Program-made: the position numbers and the translations under genes
Part shown: positions 55,584 to 64,000 of the stretch, piece by piece
How the letters are laid out: each line of letters opens with the position of its first letter
Numbering within the stretch: position 1 is the stretch's first letter
Assembly: GCA_018262975.1 (NCBI GenBank)
Contig: JADFDG010000020.1
Location: 1 to 64,000 of the forward strand
Origin: Gammaproteobacteria bacterium
GTDB taxonomy: Bacteria > Pseudomonadota > Gammaproteobacteria > Pseudomonadales > JADFDG01
Direction: 5' to 3'
Length of the DNA: 64,000 bases
The notes under the pieces: model-generated
What the model was told of the DNA's origin: nothing
Seen by the model: the letters and a program-made list of their open reading frames with translations, nothing else
Databases searched by the model: none

Positions 55584-57695
55584 TCAGCGACGCGGACGAA
55601 AGCGGTCGATGCGCGCGGCCAGGCTCGCCAGGCTCACCGGCTTGGCGATCACGTCGTCCATGCCGGCGGCGAGGAAGCCGGCTACCTCGGCATCGCCGGT
55701 GTGCGCGGTCATCGCCACGATGGGCAGGCGCGGCCGGTTGCCCTCCTGCTCCCAGGCACGGATGCGGCGGGTGGCCTCGCTGCCGTCCATGCCCGGCATC
55801 TCGCCGTCCATGAGCACCAGGTCCAGGCCACCGCGGCGCACGCGCTCCACCGCCGGTTCGCCGCTGTCGAGCATCTCGATGTCGCAGCCGAGTTTCTCAA
55901 GCATGCCGCGCGCCACCGCCTGGTTGATGGCGTTGTCCTCCACCACCAGCACGCGCAGGCGCGCGCTGGCCAGCGCGCCCCCGGCACTGGCGGCCACGTC
56001 CACGCCGCCGATGCGACCGAGCAGCGGGTAGAGACGGTGGCGGCCGACCGGCAGGCGCAACCGCTCGGGCGCCAGCTTGAGCACGTCTTCCGGCAGCGGC
56101 AGATCAACCTGCGGACTGAGCGCGACGATGCGCGTTCCCTTCAGGGCGCGCGCATCGCGCAGCGCACGCACCGTCTGCACGAAGCCGTAGACGTCGCGGG
56201 CATCGAGCAACACGGCGAGCGGCTCCAGCGAGGCGATGGCGTCAGCCAGTTCAGGCGGTTCGCAGGGCACCGGCACCACGTCGAGCACGCGCAATTCCGC
56301 GGCGATGGCCCCGGCCAGCGTCGGGGTGAGGCCGGCCAGCACCACTGATTTGCCGCGCAGCGCCGCGCGCAACCCGCCGTCCTCCTCGCCCTTGTCGACC
56401 ACGTCGAGCGCGACATCCAGCGCAAGGGCCAGCGACTCGTCCTGCCCGGCCAGCGACAAGCGCCCGCCCAGCGCCCGGGCAATCTCGGCGGCAACGGCCA
56501 GCGGCAGCGGCACATCCGGGTCGGTCATGCCGCCGCCCTGTGCGGTGCGATCCAGTCCGCTGCGCAAGGCGGGCGGCAGGTGCAGGCCATCCAGGTCGAT
56601 GGCGCAACGCAGGCGGTCGTCCTGCGCGCCGGCCGCCACGTGGAAACGCATCACCAGTTCGCCACCCGGTGGCAATTGTTCGAGGGTCCATGCGGCGAGC
56701 ACGCGCACGGCACGGAACAGCAGCGAGAAATCGGTGCGGATGCGCGCCGGCAGTTCGACGCCGTAGACGGTGGTGCACAGCACACCGCCCTCCGCCGCCA
56801 CCACGCCAATGTCATCCACCGCTTCCTCGCAGCGACGCCGCAGGCCGCCAGCCACCGGCTGCGGCACGCGATCGCCACGCAGGAAGGCAGCGGAGTCCTC
56901 GAGCACCTCGATGCGCTCGACCAGCCGCTGCGCGGCGCGGCGTGCCGCCGACACCATCGCCGGGTCATCGCGACCGCCCTGGGCGAGCGTCAGGGCATCG
57001 GCCACGATGGCCACCGGCTGGCGGAATTCCTCGGCGGCGCGCAGCAACAGGCGCGCCGGCACGCTGCCGGCCACCACCACCGGGGCCGCGGCCGCCTCGC
57101 TACGCCCGAGCACCCGCCAGAACAGCCGGAAATGGTGGTCGGATACACGCGCCAGCGCATACAGGAACACGGCAAGGAACACCGCGGCCAGCCAGGCATC
57201 GGCGGTGCGCTGCCAGAGCAACACGACAATCGCCGGCAGCAGGCTTACCGCCAGGTAGATCCGTACCGTCCAGATGTCCGCCAGCCAGGTAGCAGCCAGG
57301 GCGGCCGCCAGCGTCAACGGCAGCAACATGGCCAGGAAGAACAGCTGGTCGTTGCCCCAACGCAGCAGCAACGCCACCGTGAAGGCGCTCCACACCGCCG
57401 CCCGCAACTGCAGGGTGACGGCAAAACGCCGCCGCCAGCGCTGGGGACCTCGCGGATAGAGCGCCTCGAAGCCGATGATGAGGCCGGCCTGCAGCAATCC
57501 CACCAGCACCATGCCGGCACCGAACAGCACCGTCAGGCGCGGCTGATGTCGCCAGAGATCCCCGATCAGGACGATGGCCACGAAGCTGGCGAGGGTGGCG
57601 AGGATGCCCAGCGCGACCTGGCGGATGGCCGCCTCGTCGAGGCGACGCAGCACCTTGCGGTCATTGGCGGGAAAACGGTCCTGGGGTCTGGGCAT
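55584..57695 (-). CDS. Membrane hybrid-kinase-like protein lacking the phospho-acceptor histidine
   Basis: 703-residue signalling protein. N-terminal ~25-190 has five or six hydrophobic spans. The next region aligns in position with a HisKA domain, but where S-H-E-L-R-T-P-L is expected the sequence is A-E-E-F-R-Q-P-V-A-I (~221-230): no histidine. The HATPase part is poorly conserved; no clear N-box or G-box. About 450-560 looks like a degenerate receiver, and 579-703 is a good receiver: V-V-E-D-N-A-I-N-Q (E-D ~586), phospho-acceptor Asp630 in L-M-D-G-E-M-P-G-M-D-G and Lys685 in I-A-K-P-V. It therefore probably receives phosphate from another kinase. Divergent from liuR across the LiuR-type operator. 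Confidence 0.8.
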   Translation of the reverse strand: MPRPQDRFPANDRKVLRRLDEAAIRQVALGILATLASFVAIVLIGDLWRHQPRLTVLFGAGMVLVGLLQAGLIIGFEALYPRGPQRWRRRFAVTLQLRAAVWSAFTVALLLRWGNDQLFFLAMLLPLTLAAALAATWLADIWTVRIYLAVSLLPAIVVLLWQRTADAWLAAVFLAVFLYALARVSDHHFRLFWRVLGRSEAAAAPVVVAGSVPARLLLRAAEEFRQPVAIVADALTLAQGGRDDPAMVSAARRAAQRLVERIEVLEDSAAFLRGDRVPQPVAGGLRRRCEEAVDDIGVVAAEGGVLCTTVYGVELPARIRTDFSLLFRAVRVLAAWTLEQLPPGGELVMRFHVAAGAQDDRLRCAIDLDGLHLPPALRSGLDRTAQGGGMTDPDVPLPLAVAAEIARALGGRLSLAGQDESLALALDVALDVVDKGEEDGGLRAALRGKSVVLAGLTPTLAGAIAAELRVLDVVPVPCEPPELADAIASLEPLAVLLDARDVYGFVQTVRALRDARALKGTRIVALSPQVDLPLPEDVLKLAPERLRLPVGRHRLYPLLGRIGGVDVAASAGGALASARLRVLVVEDNAINQAVARGMLEKLGCDIEMLDSGEPAVERVRRGGLDLVLMDGEMPGMDGSEATRRIRAWEQEGNRPRLPIVAMTAHTGDAEVAGFLAAGMDDVIAKPVSLASLAARIDRFRPRR

Positions 57696-57758
57696 GGCGT
57701 CCTGGCTCCGGCGCGGCTGGGGCGCAGTCTACTACCGCAGCCGGGGTATGGCTGGTAC

Positions 57759-57774
57759 TTTACGTTAACGTAAA
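57759..57774. promoter_or_regulatory. LiuR operator, perfect 16-bp palindrome
   Basis: TTTACGTTAACGTAAA is a perfect palindrome in the 124-bp gap between the divergent pseudo-kinase and liuR genes, 45 bp upstream of liuR. It resembles the ACGT-containing palindromes bound by MerR-family LiuR in proteobacterial leucine catabolism regulons. MerR-type sites typically sit between -35 and -10. It could control both the liu operon and the divergent gene. Confidence 0.8.
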
Positions 57775-57819
57775 CGTTACTCATAATCGGCCCGGCATCC
57801 CCAACCGCGGACCCCGTTC

Positions 57820-58323
57820 ATGGCCCCCAAGCAGTCCTGGAGCATCGGCGAGCTGGCGCGCGAATTCGGCGTGACCACCCGCACCATCCGCTTCTACGAG
57901 GACGAAGGCCTGATCACGCCGGAGCGCCGCGGCCAGGTGCGCATCTACTCGCCGGCCGACCGCGTCAAGCTGATCCTCATCCTGCGCGGCAAGCGCCTGG
58001 GTTTCACGCTGGCCGAGAGCCGCGAAGTCATCGGCATGTACGACCCCACGTCGGGCAACGTCGCACAGCTGGAACGCCTGCTGGCCAAGCTTGCCGAGAA
58101 GCGCGCCCTGCTGCTGCGCCAGCTCGAGGACATCCGCCAGATGCAACTCGAGCTGGACGACGTGGAAAAACGCTGCCGCGACGCACTCGCCGAGGCACAG
58201 CGCACCGACGCACACCCCGCCACACCATCCGCCACACCATCCGCCACACCATCCGCCACACCATCCGCCACACCATCCGCCACACCATCCGCCACCCCTG
58301 GCACCACCGGAGGCCATCGATGA
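57820..58323 (+). CDS. liuR: MerR-family regulator of leucine/isovalerate catabolism
   Basis: 167-residue MerR-type regulator. The helix-turn-helix and wing are [24 protein letters not shown] (~8-31), followed by a long coiled-coil dimerisation helix (~75-130, [12 protein letters not shown]). There are no metal-binding cysteines at the C-terminus, so not a metal sensor. The last ~30 residues are six P-S-A-T units encoded by a 12-bp tandem repeat, an expansion not expected in the family. It leads the liuABCD genes and its stop overlaps liuA (ATGA). Confidence 0.92.
   Translation: MAPKQSWSIGELAREFGVTTRTIRFYEDEGLITPERRGQVRIYSPADRVKLILILRGKRLGFTLAESREVIGMYDPTSGNVAQLERLLAKLAEKRALLLRQLEDIRQMQLELDDVEKRCRDALAEAQRTDAHPATPSATPSATPSATPSATPSATPSATPGTTGGHR
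58219..58290 (+). repeat. Six perfect 12-bp tandem repeats in liuR
   Basis: GCCACACCATCC repeated six times without a mismatch, encoding A-T-P-S units in frame near the C-terminus of LiuR. The unit is a multiple of three, so copy-number change lengthens the tail without a frameshift. It is too short and has no spacers, so it is not CRISPR. Confidence 0.95.
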
Positions 58324-59489
58324 ACACCCCCTACCCCATGCTGCGCTTCGACCTGGGCGAGACCATCGACGCCCTGCGCGACAGTGCGTACCAGTTCGCG
58401 CAGAAGGAAATCGCGCCGCGCGCCGCCGAGATCGACCGCAGCAACCAGTTCCCCATGGACCTGTGGCGCAAGCTGGGCGACATGGGCTTCCTCGGGATGA
58501 CGGTTTCCGAGGAATACGGCGGCGTGGCCATGGGTTACCTGGCACACACCATCGTCATGGAGGAAATTTCCCGCGCCTCGGCGTCGGTCGGCCTCTCCTA
58601 CGGTGCCCACTCGAACCTGTGCGTCAACCAGATCTTCCTGAACGGCAACGACGCGCAGCGCGCGAGATACCTGCCGAAACTGGTCAGCGGCGAACACGTC
58701 GGCGCCCTGGCGATGAGCGAACCGGGTGCCGGCTCGGACGTGGTCAGCATGAAACTGCGTGCCGACCGCAAGGGCGACCGCTTCGTGCTCAACGGCAACA
58801 AGATGTGGATCACCAACGGTCCCGACGCCAGCACCTACGTGATCTACGCCAAGACCGACATCAACGCCGGCCCGCGCGGCATCACCGCGTTCATCGTCGA
58901 GCGCGACTGGAAAGGCTTCTCCCGTGCCCAGAAGCTCGACAAGCTGGGCATGCGCGGCTCCAACACCTGTGAACTGGTGTTCGAGGACTGCGAAGTGCCG
59001 GAAGAGAACGTGCTGGGCAAGGTGGGCGACGGCGTGCGCGTGCTGATGAGCGGCCTGGACTACGAGCGCACGGTGCTGTCCGGTGGCTGCACCGGCATCA
59101 TGCAGGCCTGCCTCGACGTGGTGCTTCCCTACGTGCACGAGCGCAAGCAGTTCGGCCAGGCCATCGGCGAATTCCAGCTGATGCAGGGCAAGCTCGCCGA
59201 CATGTACGTGAAGCTCAACGCCTCGCGCGCCTACCTCTACGCCGTGGCAAAGGCCTGCGACCGCAAGGAAACCAGCCGCAAGGACGCCGCCGGCGTCATC
59301 CTGTACACGGCGGAGAACGCCACGCAGATGGCGCTGGACGCCATCCAGTGCCTGGGCGGCAACGGCTACATCAATGACTACCCCACCGGCCGCCTGCTGC
59401 GCGACGCCAAGCTCTACGAGATCGGCGCCGGCACCAGCGAGATCCGCCGCATGCTGATCGGCCGCGAACTGTTCAAGGAATCGACCTGA
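58320..59489 (+). CDS. liuA: Isovaleryl-CoA dehydrogenase
   Basis: 389-residue FAD acyl-CoA dehydrogenase that oxidises isovaleryl-CoA to 3-methylcrotonyl-CoA. The acyl-CoA dehydrogenase signatures [10 protein letters not shown] (~124-133) and Q-C-L-G-G-N-G-Y-I (~339-347) are present. The catalytic Glu in G-L-D-Y-E-R-T-V-L (~243-251) sits where isovaleryl-CoA dehydrogenases, unlike most relatives, place it, supporting this specificity. It overlaps liuR by four bases and liuB by one base (TGATG). Confidence 0.95.
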   Translation: MNTPYPMLRFDLGETIDALRDSAYQFAQKEIAPRAAEIDRSNQFPMDLWRKLGDMGFLGMTVSEEYGGVAMGYLAHTIVMEEISRASASVGLSYGAHSNLCVNQIFLNGNDAQRARYLPKLVSGEHVGALAMSEPGAGSDVVSMKLRADRKGDRFVLNGNKMWITNGPDASTYVIYAKTDINAGPRGITAFIVERDWKGFSRAQKLDKLGMRGSNTCELVFEDCEVPEENVLGKVGDGVRVLMSGLDYERTVLSGGCTGIMQACLDVVLPYVHERKQFGQAIGEFQLMQGKLADMYVKLNASRAYLYAVAKACDRKETSRKDAAGVILYTAENATQMALDAIQCLGGNGYINDYPTGRLLRDAKLYEIGAGTSEIRRMLIGRELFKEST

Positions 59490-61096
59490 TGCCTGTCATC
59501 ACCTCGAAAATCGACCCGACCGGCAACGCGTTCGCCGACAACGCCGCGCACATGCGCGCGCTGGTCGAGGACCTGGATGCGCTGCTCGGCAAGGTCCGCC
59601 GCCAGGGCGGCGCGGAAGCCTGCGCACGCCACACCGCCCGCGGTAAATTGCTGGCGCGCGAGCGCATCGCCCGCCTGCTCGATCCCGGGTCGCCATTCCT
59701 CGAACTGTCCCCGCTGTGTGCGCACGAAGTCTACGGCGAGGACGTGCCGGCCGGCGGCGTGGTCGGCGGCATCGGCCGCGTGTCCGGCGTGGAGTGCATG
59801 ATCGTCGCCAACGACGCCACGGTGAAAGGCGGCTCCTACTACCCGCTCACCGTGAAGAAGCACCTGCGCGCGCAGACCATCGCCGCGGAGAACCGCCTGC
59901 CGTGCATCTACCTGGTGGATTCCGGCGGCGCCAACCTGCCGCGCCAGGACGAGGTGTTCCCGGACCGCGAACACTTCGGCCGCATCTTCTTCAACCAGGC
60001 CAACATGAGCGCGCGCGGCATCCCGCAGATCGCCGTGGTGATGGGCTCCTGCACGGCGGGCGGCGCCTACATGCCGGCGATGGCCGACGAATCGATCATC
60101 GTGAAGAACCAGGGCACCATCTTCCTGGCCGGCCCGCCGCTGGTGAAGGCCGCCACCGGCGAGGAGGTCACCGCCGAGGAACTCGGCGGCGGCGACGTGC
60201 ACACGCGCATTTCCGGCGTCGCGGATCATCTGGCGCAGAACGACGAGCACGCCCTGCAACTGGCGCGCGACGCCATCGCGCGCATCAACCACGTCAAGCA
60301 GGTCGACATCGACGTGGCGGTTCCGGTCGCGCCGCGCTACGACGTGAAGGAGCTGTACGGCATCATCCCGAAGGATCCGCGCCAGTCCTACGACGTGCGC
60401 GAAGTGATCGCCCGGCTGGTCGACGGCAGCGAGTTCGACGAATTCAAGGCGTTGTTCGGCCCCACGCTGGTATGCGGCTTCGCCCGCCTGCACGGCTACC
60501 CGGTGGGCATCGTCGCCAACAACGGCATCCTGTTCAGCGAGAGCGCGCAGAAAGGCGCGCACTTCATCGAACTGTGCGCACAGCGGCGCATCCCGCTGGT
60601 GTTCCTGCAGAACATCACCGGCTTCATGGTCGGCAAGAAGGCCGAGCACGGCGGCATCGCCCGCCACGGCGCCAAGATGGTCACCGCCGTGGCCTGCGCG
60701 CAGGTGCCGAAGTTCACCGTGGTGATCGGCGGCAGCTTCGGCGCCGGCAACTACGGCATGTGCGGCCGCGCCTACGACCCGCGTTTCCTGTTCATGTGGC
60801 CCAATGCCCGCATCTCGGTGATGGGCGGCGAACAGGCCGCCGGCGTGCTGCTGGACGTCAAGCGCGCCGGCGCGGCGAAAAAGGGCGGCGGCATGACGCC
60901 GGAAGAAGAGGCGAAGTTCAAGGCCGGCATCGTCGACGACTACAACCGCATGGGCCACCCCTACTACTCCAGCGCGCGCCTGTGGGACGACGGCGTGATC
61001 GACCCGGCCGACACGCGCCGCGTGCTGGCCCTGGCGATCTCCGCGTCGCTCAACGCCCCCGTACCGGAAACGCGCTTCGGCGTGTTCAGGATGTAA
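59489..61096 (+). CDS. liuB: 3-Methylcrotonyl-CoA carboxylase, beta (carboxyltransferase) subunit
   Basis: 535-residue carboxyltransferase that moves CO2 from biotin to 3-methylcrotonyl-CoA. Family features: [14 protein letters not shown] (~148-161), [14 protein letters not shown] (~186-199), and the second oxyanion loop [16 protein letters not shown] (~413-428). The length is typical for MccB. It works with LiuD in one complex. Its ATG overlaps the liuA stop. Confidence 0.95.
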   Translation: MPVITSKIDPTGNAFADNAAHMRALVEDLDALLGKVRRQGGAEACARHTARGKLLARERIARLLDPGSPFLELSPLCAHEVYGEDVPAGGVVGGIGRVSGVECMIVANDATVKGGSYYPLTVKKHLRAQTIAAENRLPCIYLVDSGGANLPRQDEVFPDREHFGRIFFNQANMSARGIPQIAVVMGSCTAGGAYMPAMADESIIVKNQGTIFLAGPPLVKAATGEEVTAEELGGGDVHTRISGVADHLAQNDEHALQLARDAIARINHVKQVDIDVAVPVAPRYDVKELYGIIPKDPRQSYDVREVIARLVDGSEFDEFKALFGPTLVCGFARLHGYPVGIVANNGILFSESAQKGAHFIELCAQRRIPLVFLQNITGFMVGKKAEHGGIARHGAKMVTAVACAQVPKFTVVIGGSFGAGNYGMCGRAYDPRFLFMWPNARISVMGGEQAAGVLLDVKRAGAAKKGGGMTPEEEAKFKAGIVDDYNRMGHPYYSSARLWDDGVIDPADTRRVLALAISASLNAPVPETRFGVFRM

Positions 61097-61098
61097 CC

Positions 61099-61899
61099 AT
61101 GCCGCATACCCGCGACGACCTGGTGCAGGTCGAAAAAAGGAATGGCATCTGCTGGCTGTGGCTGAACCGGCCGTCACTGGGCAACGCCTTCGACGACCGC
61201 GTGATCAAGCGCCTGTCCGACGAGATCGCCCAGGCCACCAAGGCCAACGATGTCCGCCTGCTGGTGATCGGTGGCCGCGGCAAGCATTTTTCCGCCGGCG
61301 CCGACTTCAACTGGATGCAGCGCATGGTCGACCTGTCCTTCGAGGAAAACGTCGAGGACGCCCTGCAACTGGCGCGCCTGATGCGCCAGATCCACGACTG
61401 CCCGAAACCGACCATCGCCGCCGTGAACGGTGCGGCCTACGGCGGCGCGCTGGGCCTGATCTGCGCCTGCGACCTGGCCATCGCCGCCACCAACGCCACC
61501 TTCTGCCTGTCGGAAGTGAAACTCGGCCTGATCCCCGCGGTGATCTCCCCTTACGTGATCGGCGCCATGGGACGCCGCCAGGCCGCGCGCTACATGCTCA
61601 CGGCCGAGGTATTCAACGCCCCGACCGCGCGCGAGATCGGCGTGGTGCACGAGATCGTCGAACCGGATGCGCTGCTGGCCACGGTGGAGTCGTGGGCACT
61701 GTCGCTGGGCAGGAACGGCCCGCGCGCGCTGGGCGAGGTCAAGAAGCTGGTCCGCGACGTGCATGGCCGGCGCGTTGACGACGACCTCGCCGAACTCACC
61801 GCCGAGCGCATCGCGCGCATCCGCGTCAGCCCGGAAGGCCAGGAGGGCCTGCGCGCCTTCCTGGAAAAACGTGAACCGGCCTGGCGCCTGAAGTTGTAG
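61099..61899 (+). CDS. liuC: Methylglutaconyl-CoA hydratase
   Basis: 266-residue enoyl-CoA hydratase family enzyme. Motifs: G-K-H-F-S-A-G-A-D-F-N-W-M (~61-73, oxyanion hole), A-A-V-N-G-A-A-Y-G-G-A-L-G-L (~109-122) with the second oxyanion residue, and C-L-S-E-V-K-L-G-L-I-P-A-V (~138-150, catalytic Glu). Hydrates 3-methylglutaconyl-CoA to HMG-CoA. The ATG at 61099 is 2 bp after the liuB stop. A REP-like doublet begins at its stop codon. Confidence 0.93.
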   Translation: MPHTRDDLVQVEKRNGICWLWLNRPSLGNAFDDRVIKRLSDEIAQATKANDVRLLVIGGRGKHFSAGADFNWMQRMVDLSFEENVEDALQLARLMRQIHDCPKPTIAAVNGAAYGGALGLICACDLAIAATNATFCLSEVKLGLIPAVISPYVIGAMGRRQAARYMLTAEVFNAPTAREIGVVHEIVEPDALLATVESWALSLGRNGPRALGEVKKLVRDVHGRRVDDDLAELTAERIARIRVSPEGQEGLRAFLEKREPAWRLKL

Positions 61900-61953
61900 G
61901 GAGCGGGCCATGCCCGCGATGAACCCGGTCGGGGGCATGGCCCCCTCGCTACA
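61895..61953. repeat. REP-like inverted doublet (REPIN-type) between liuC and liuD
   Basis: The left half TGTAGGGAGCGGGCCATGCC and the reverse complement of the right half, TGTAGCGAGGGGGCCATGCC, are near-identical, so the element is an inverted pair of ~26-bp imperfect palindromes with head T-G-T-A-G. That form matches REP elements of Pseudomonas/Xanthomonas-type genomes. It overlaps the liuC stop codon and lies inside the operon, where such elements can affect mRNA stability or attract REP-associated transposases. Confidence 0.75.
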
Positions 61954-61970
61954 CATATTTGGTGGAACGC

Positions 61971-63965
<1,995 letters not shown>

Positions 63966-63966
63966 G

Positions 63967-64000
63967 ATGAGTACGTCCAGCGAGCACCGCCTGCTCTGGC
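63967..64000 (+). CDS. Start of next liu-operon gene (partial)
   Basis: ATG at 63967, one base after the liuD stop, opens MSTSSEHRLLW before the window ends. In liu operons HMG-CoA lyase or acetoacetyl-CoA metabolism genes follow here, but eleven residues are too few to tell which. Confidence 0.4.
   Translation, partial: MSTSSEHRLLW

Noticed and set aside
58219-58290. CRISPR-like array
   Set aside because: The repeats are 12 bp, directly adjacent without spacers, and are in frame inside liuR.
63967-64000. Calling the truncated last gene HMG-CoA lyase (liuE)
   Set aside because: The eleven visible residues do not show the lyase N-terminal signature, so only a partial CDS is reported.

Overview
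The window is a GC-rich (by eye close to 70 percent), densely packed stretch of a proteobacterial chromosome. A fused nuoCD inside a nuoA-N operon, bolA, rraA, rhlE and a liuR-liuABCD leucine operon point to a gammaproteobacterium with a respiratory, catabolically versatile lifestyle. The genus cannot be named from sequence alone. I see no tRNA, rRNA, insertion sequence, prophage or CRISPR array.

Layout. 1-5.3 kb: a secreted DUF2914-like protein, a repeat-bearing hypothetical, and a GMC (cholesterol-oxidase-like) flavoprotein coupled to a membrane metallophosphoesterase. 5.4-6.4 kb: a TetR regulator with a perfect inverted repeat over its likely promoter, in an AT-rich patch. 6.4-14.4 kb: a ParG-like ribbon-helix-helix protein, a PanE/ApbA-like reductase, BolA, a type B carboxylesterase, two phosphoribosyltransferases (one coupled to an alpha/beta hydrolase), the RNA helicase RhlE with a 20-bp palindrome in its leader, and a geranylgeranyl-reductase-family flavoprotein. 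14.7-19.8 kb: a complete four-gene operon for a Tat-exported type II DMSO-reductase-family molybdoenzyme (catalytic, Fe-S, heme b and chaperone genes), substrate unknown. 20.0-34.7 kb: nuoABCDEFGHIJKLMN behind a clear sigma70 promoter. 34.9-35.5 kb: a small methyltransferase.

35.5-52.3 kb (mostly minus strand): a guanidine assimilation locus. Two guanidine-I (ykkC) riboswitches precede, respectively, the ABC permease-ATPase-DUF1989 pair-carboxylase-allophanate hydrolase operon and, 8 kb away, the solute-binding protein. This context makes the 'urea carboxylase' a guanidine carboxylase and the DUF1989 pair a carboxyguanidine deiminase: guanidine is imported, carboxylated, deiminated to allophanate and hydrolysed to ammonia and CO2. 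Between the two riboswitch units sits a plus-strand operon of unknown purpose (membrane diiron desaturase, lactonase-like metallo-beta-lactamase-fold enzyme, xylose-isomerase-like TIM barrel, EamA transporter), followed convergently by a two-component system.

52.5-57.7 kb: malate dehydrogenase, an unrecognised 183-residue protein flanked by two strong terminators, rraA, an NAD(P)-binding protein, and a membrane protein that looks like a hybrid histidine kinase that has lost its phospho-acceptor histidine but kept a C-terminal receiver. 57.8-64 kb: liuR, liuA, liuB, liuC, liuD (leucine/isovalerate catabolism) with a perfect 16-bp LiuR-type operator, a 12-bp tandem repeat expanding the LiuR tail, and a REP-like doublet between liuC and liuD. 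The window ends a few codons into the next gene.
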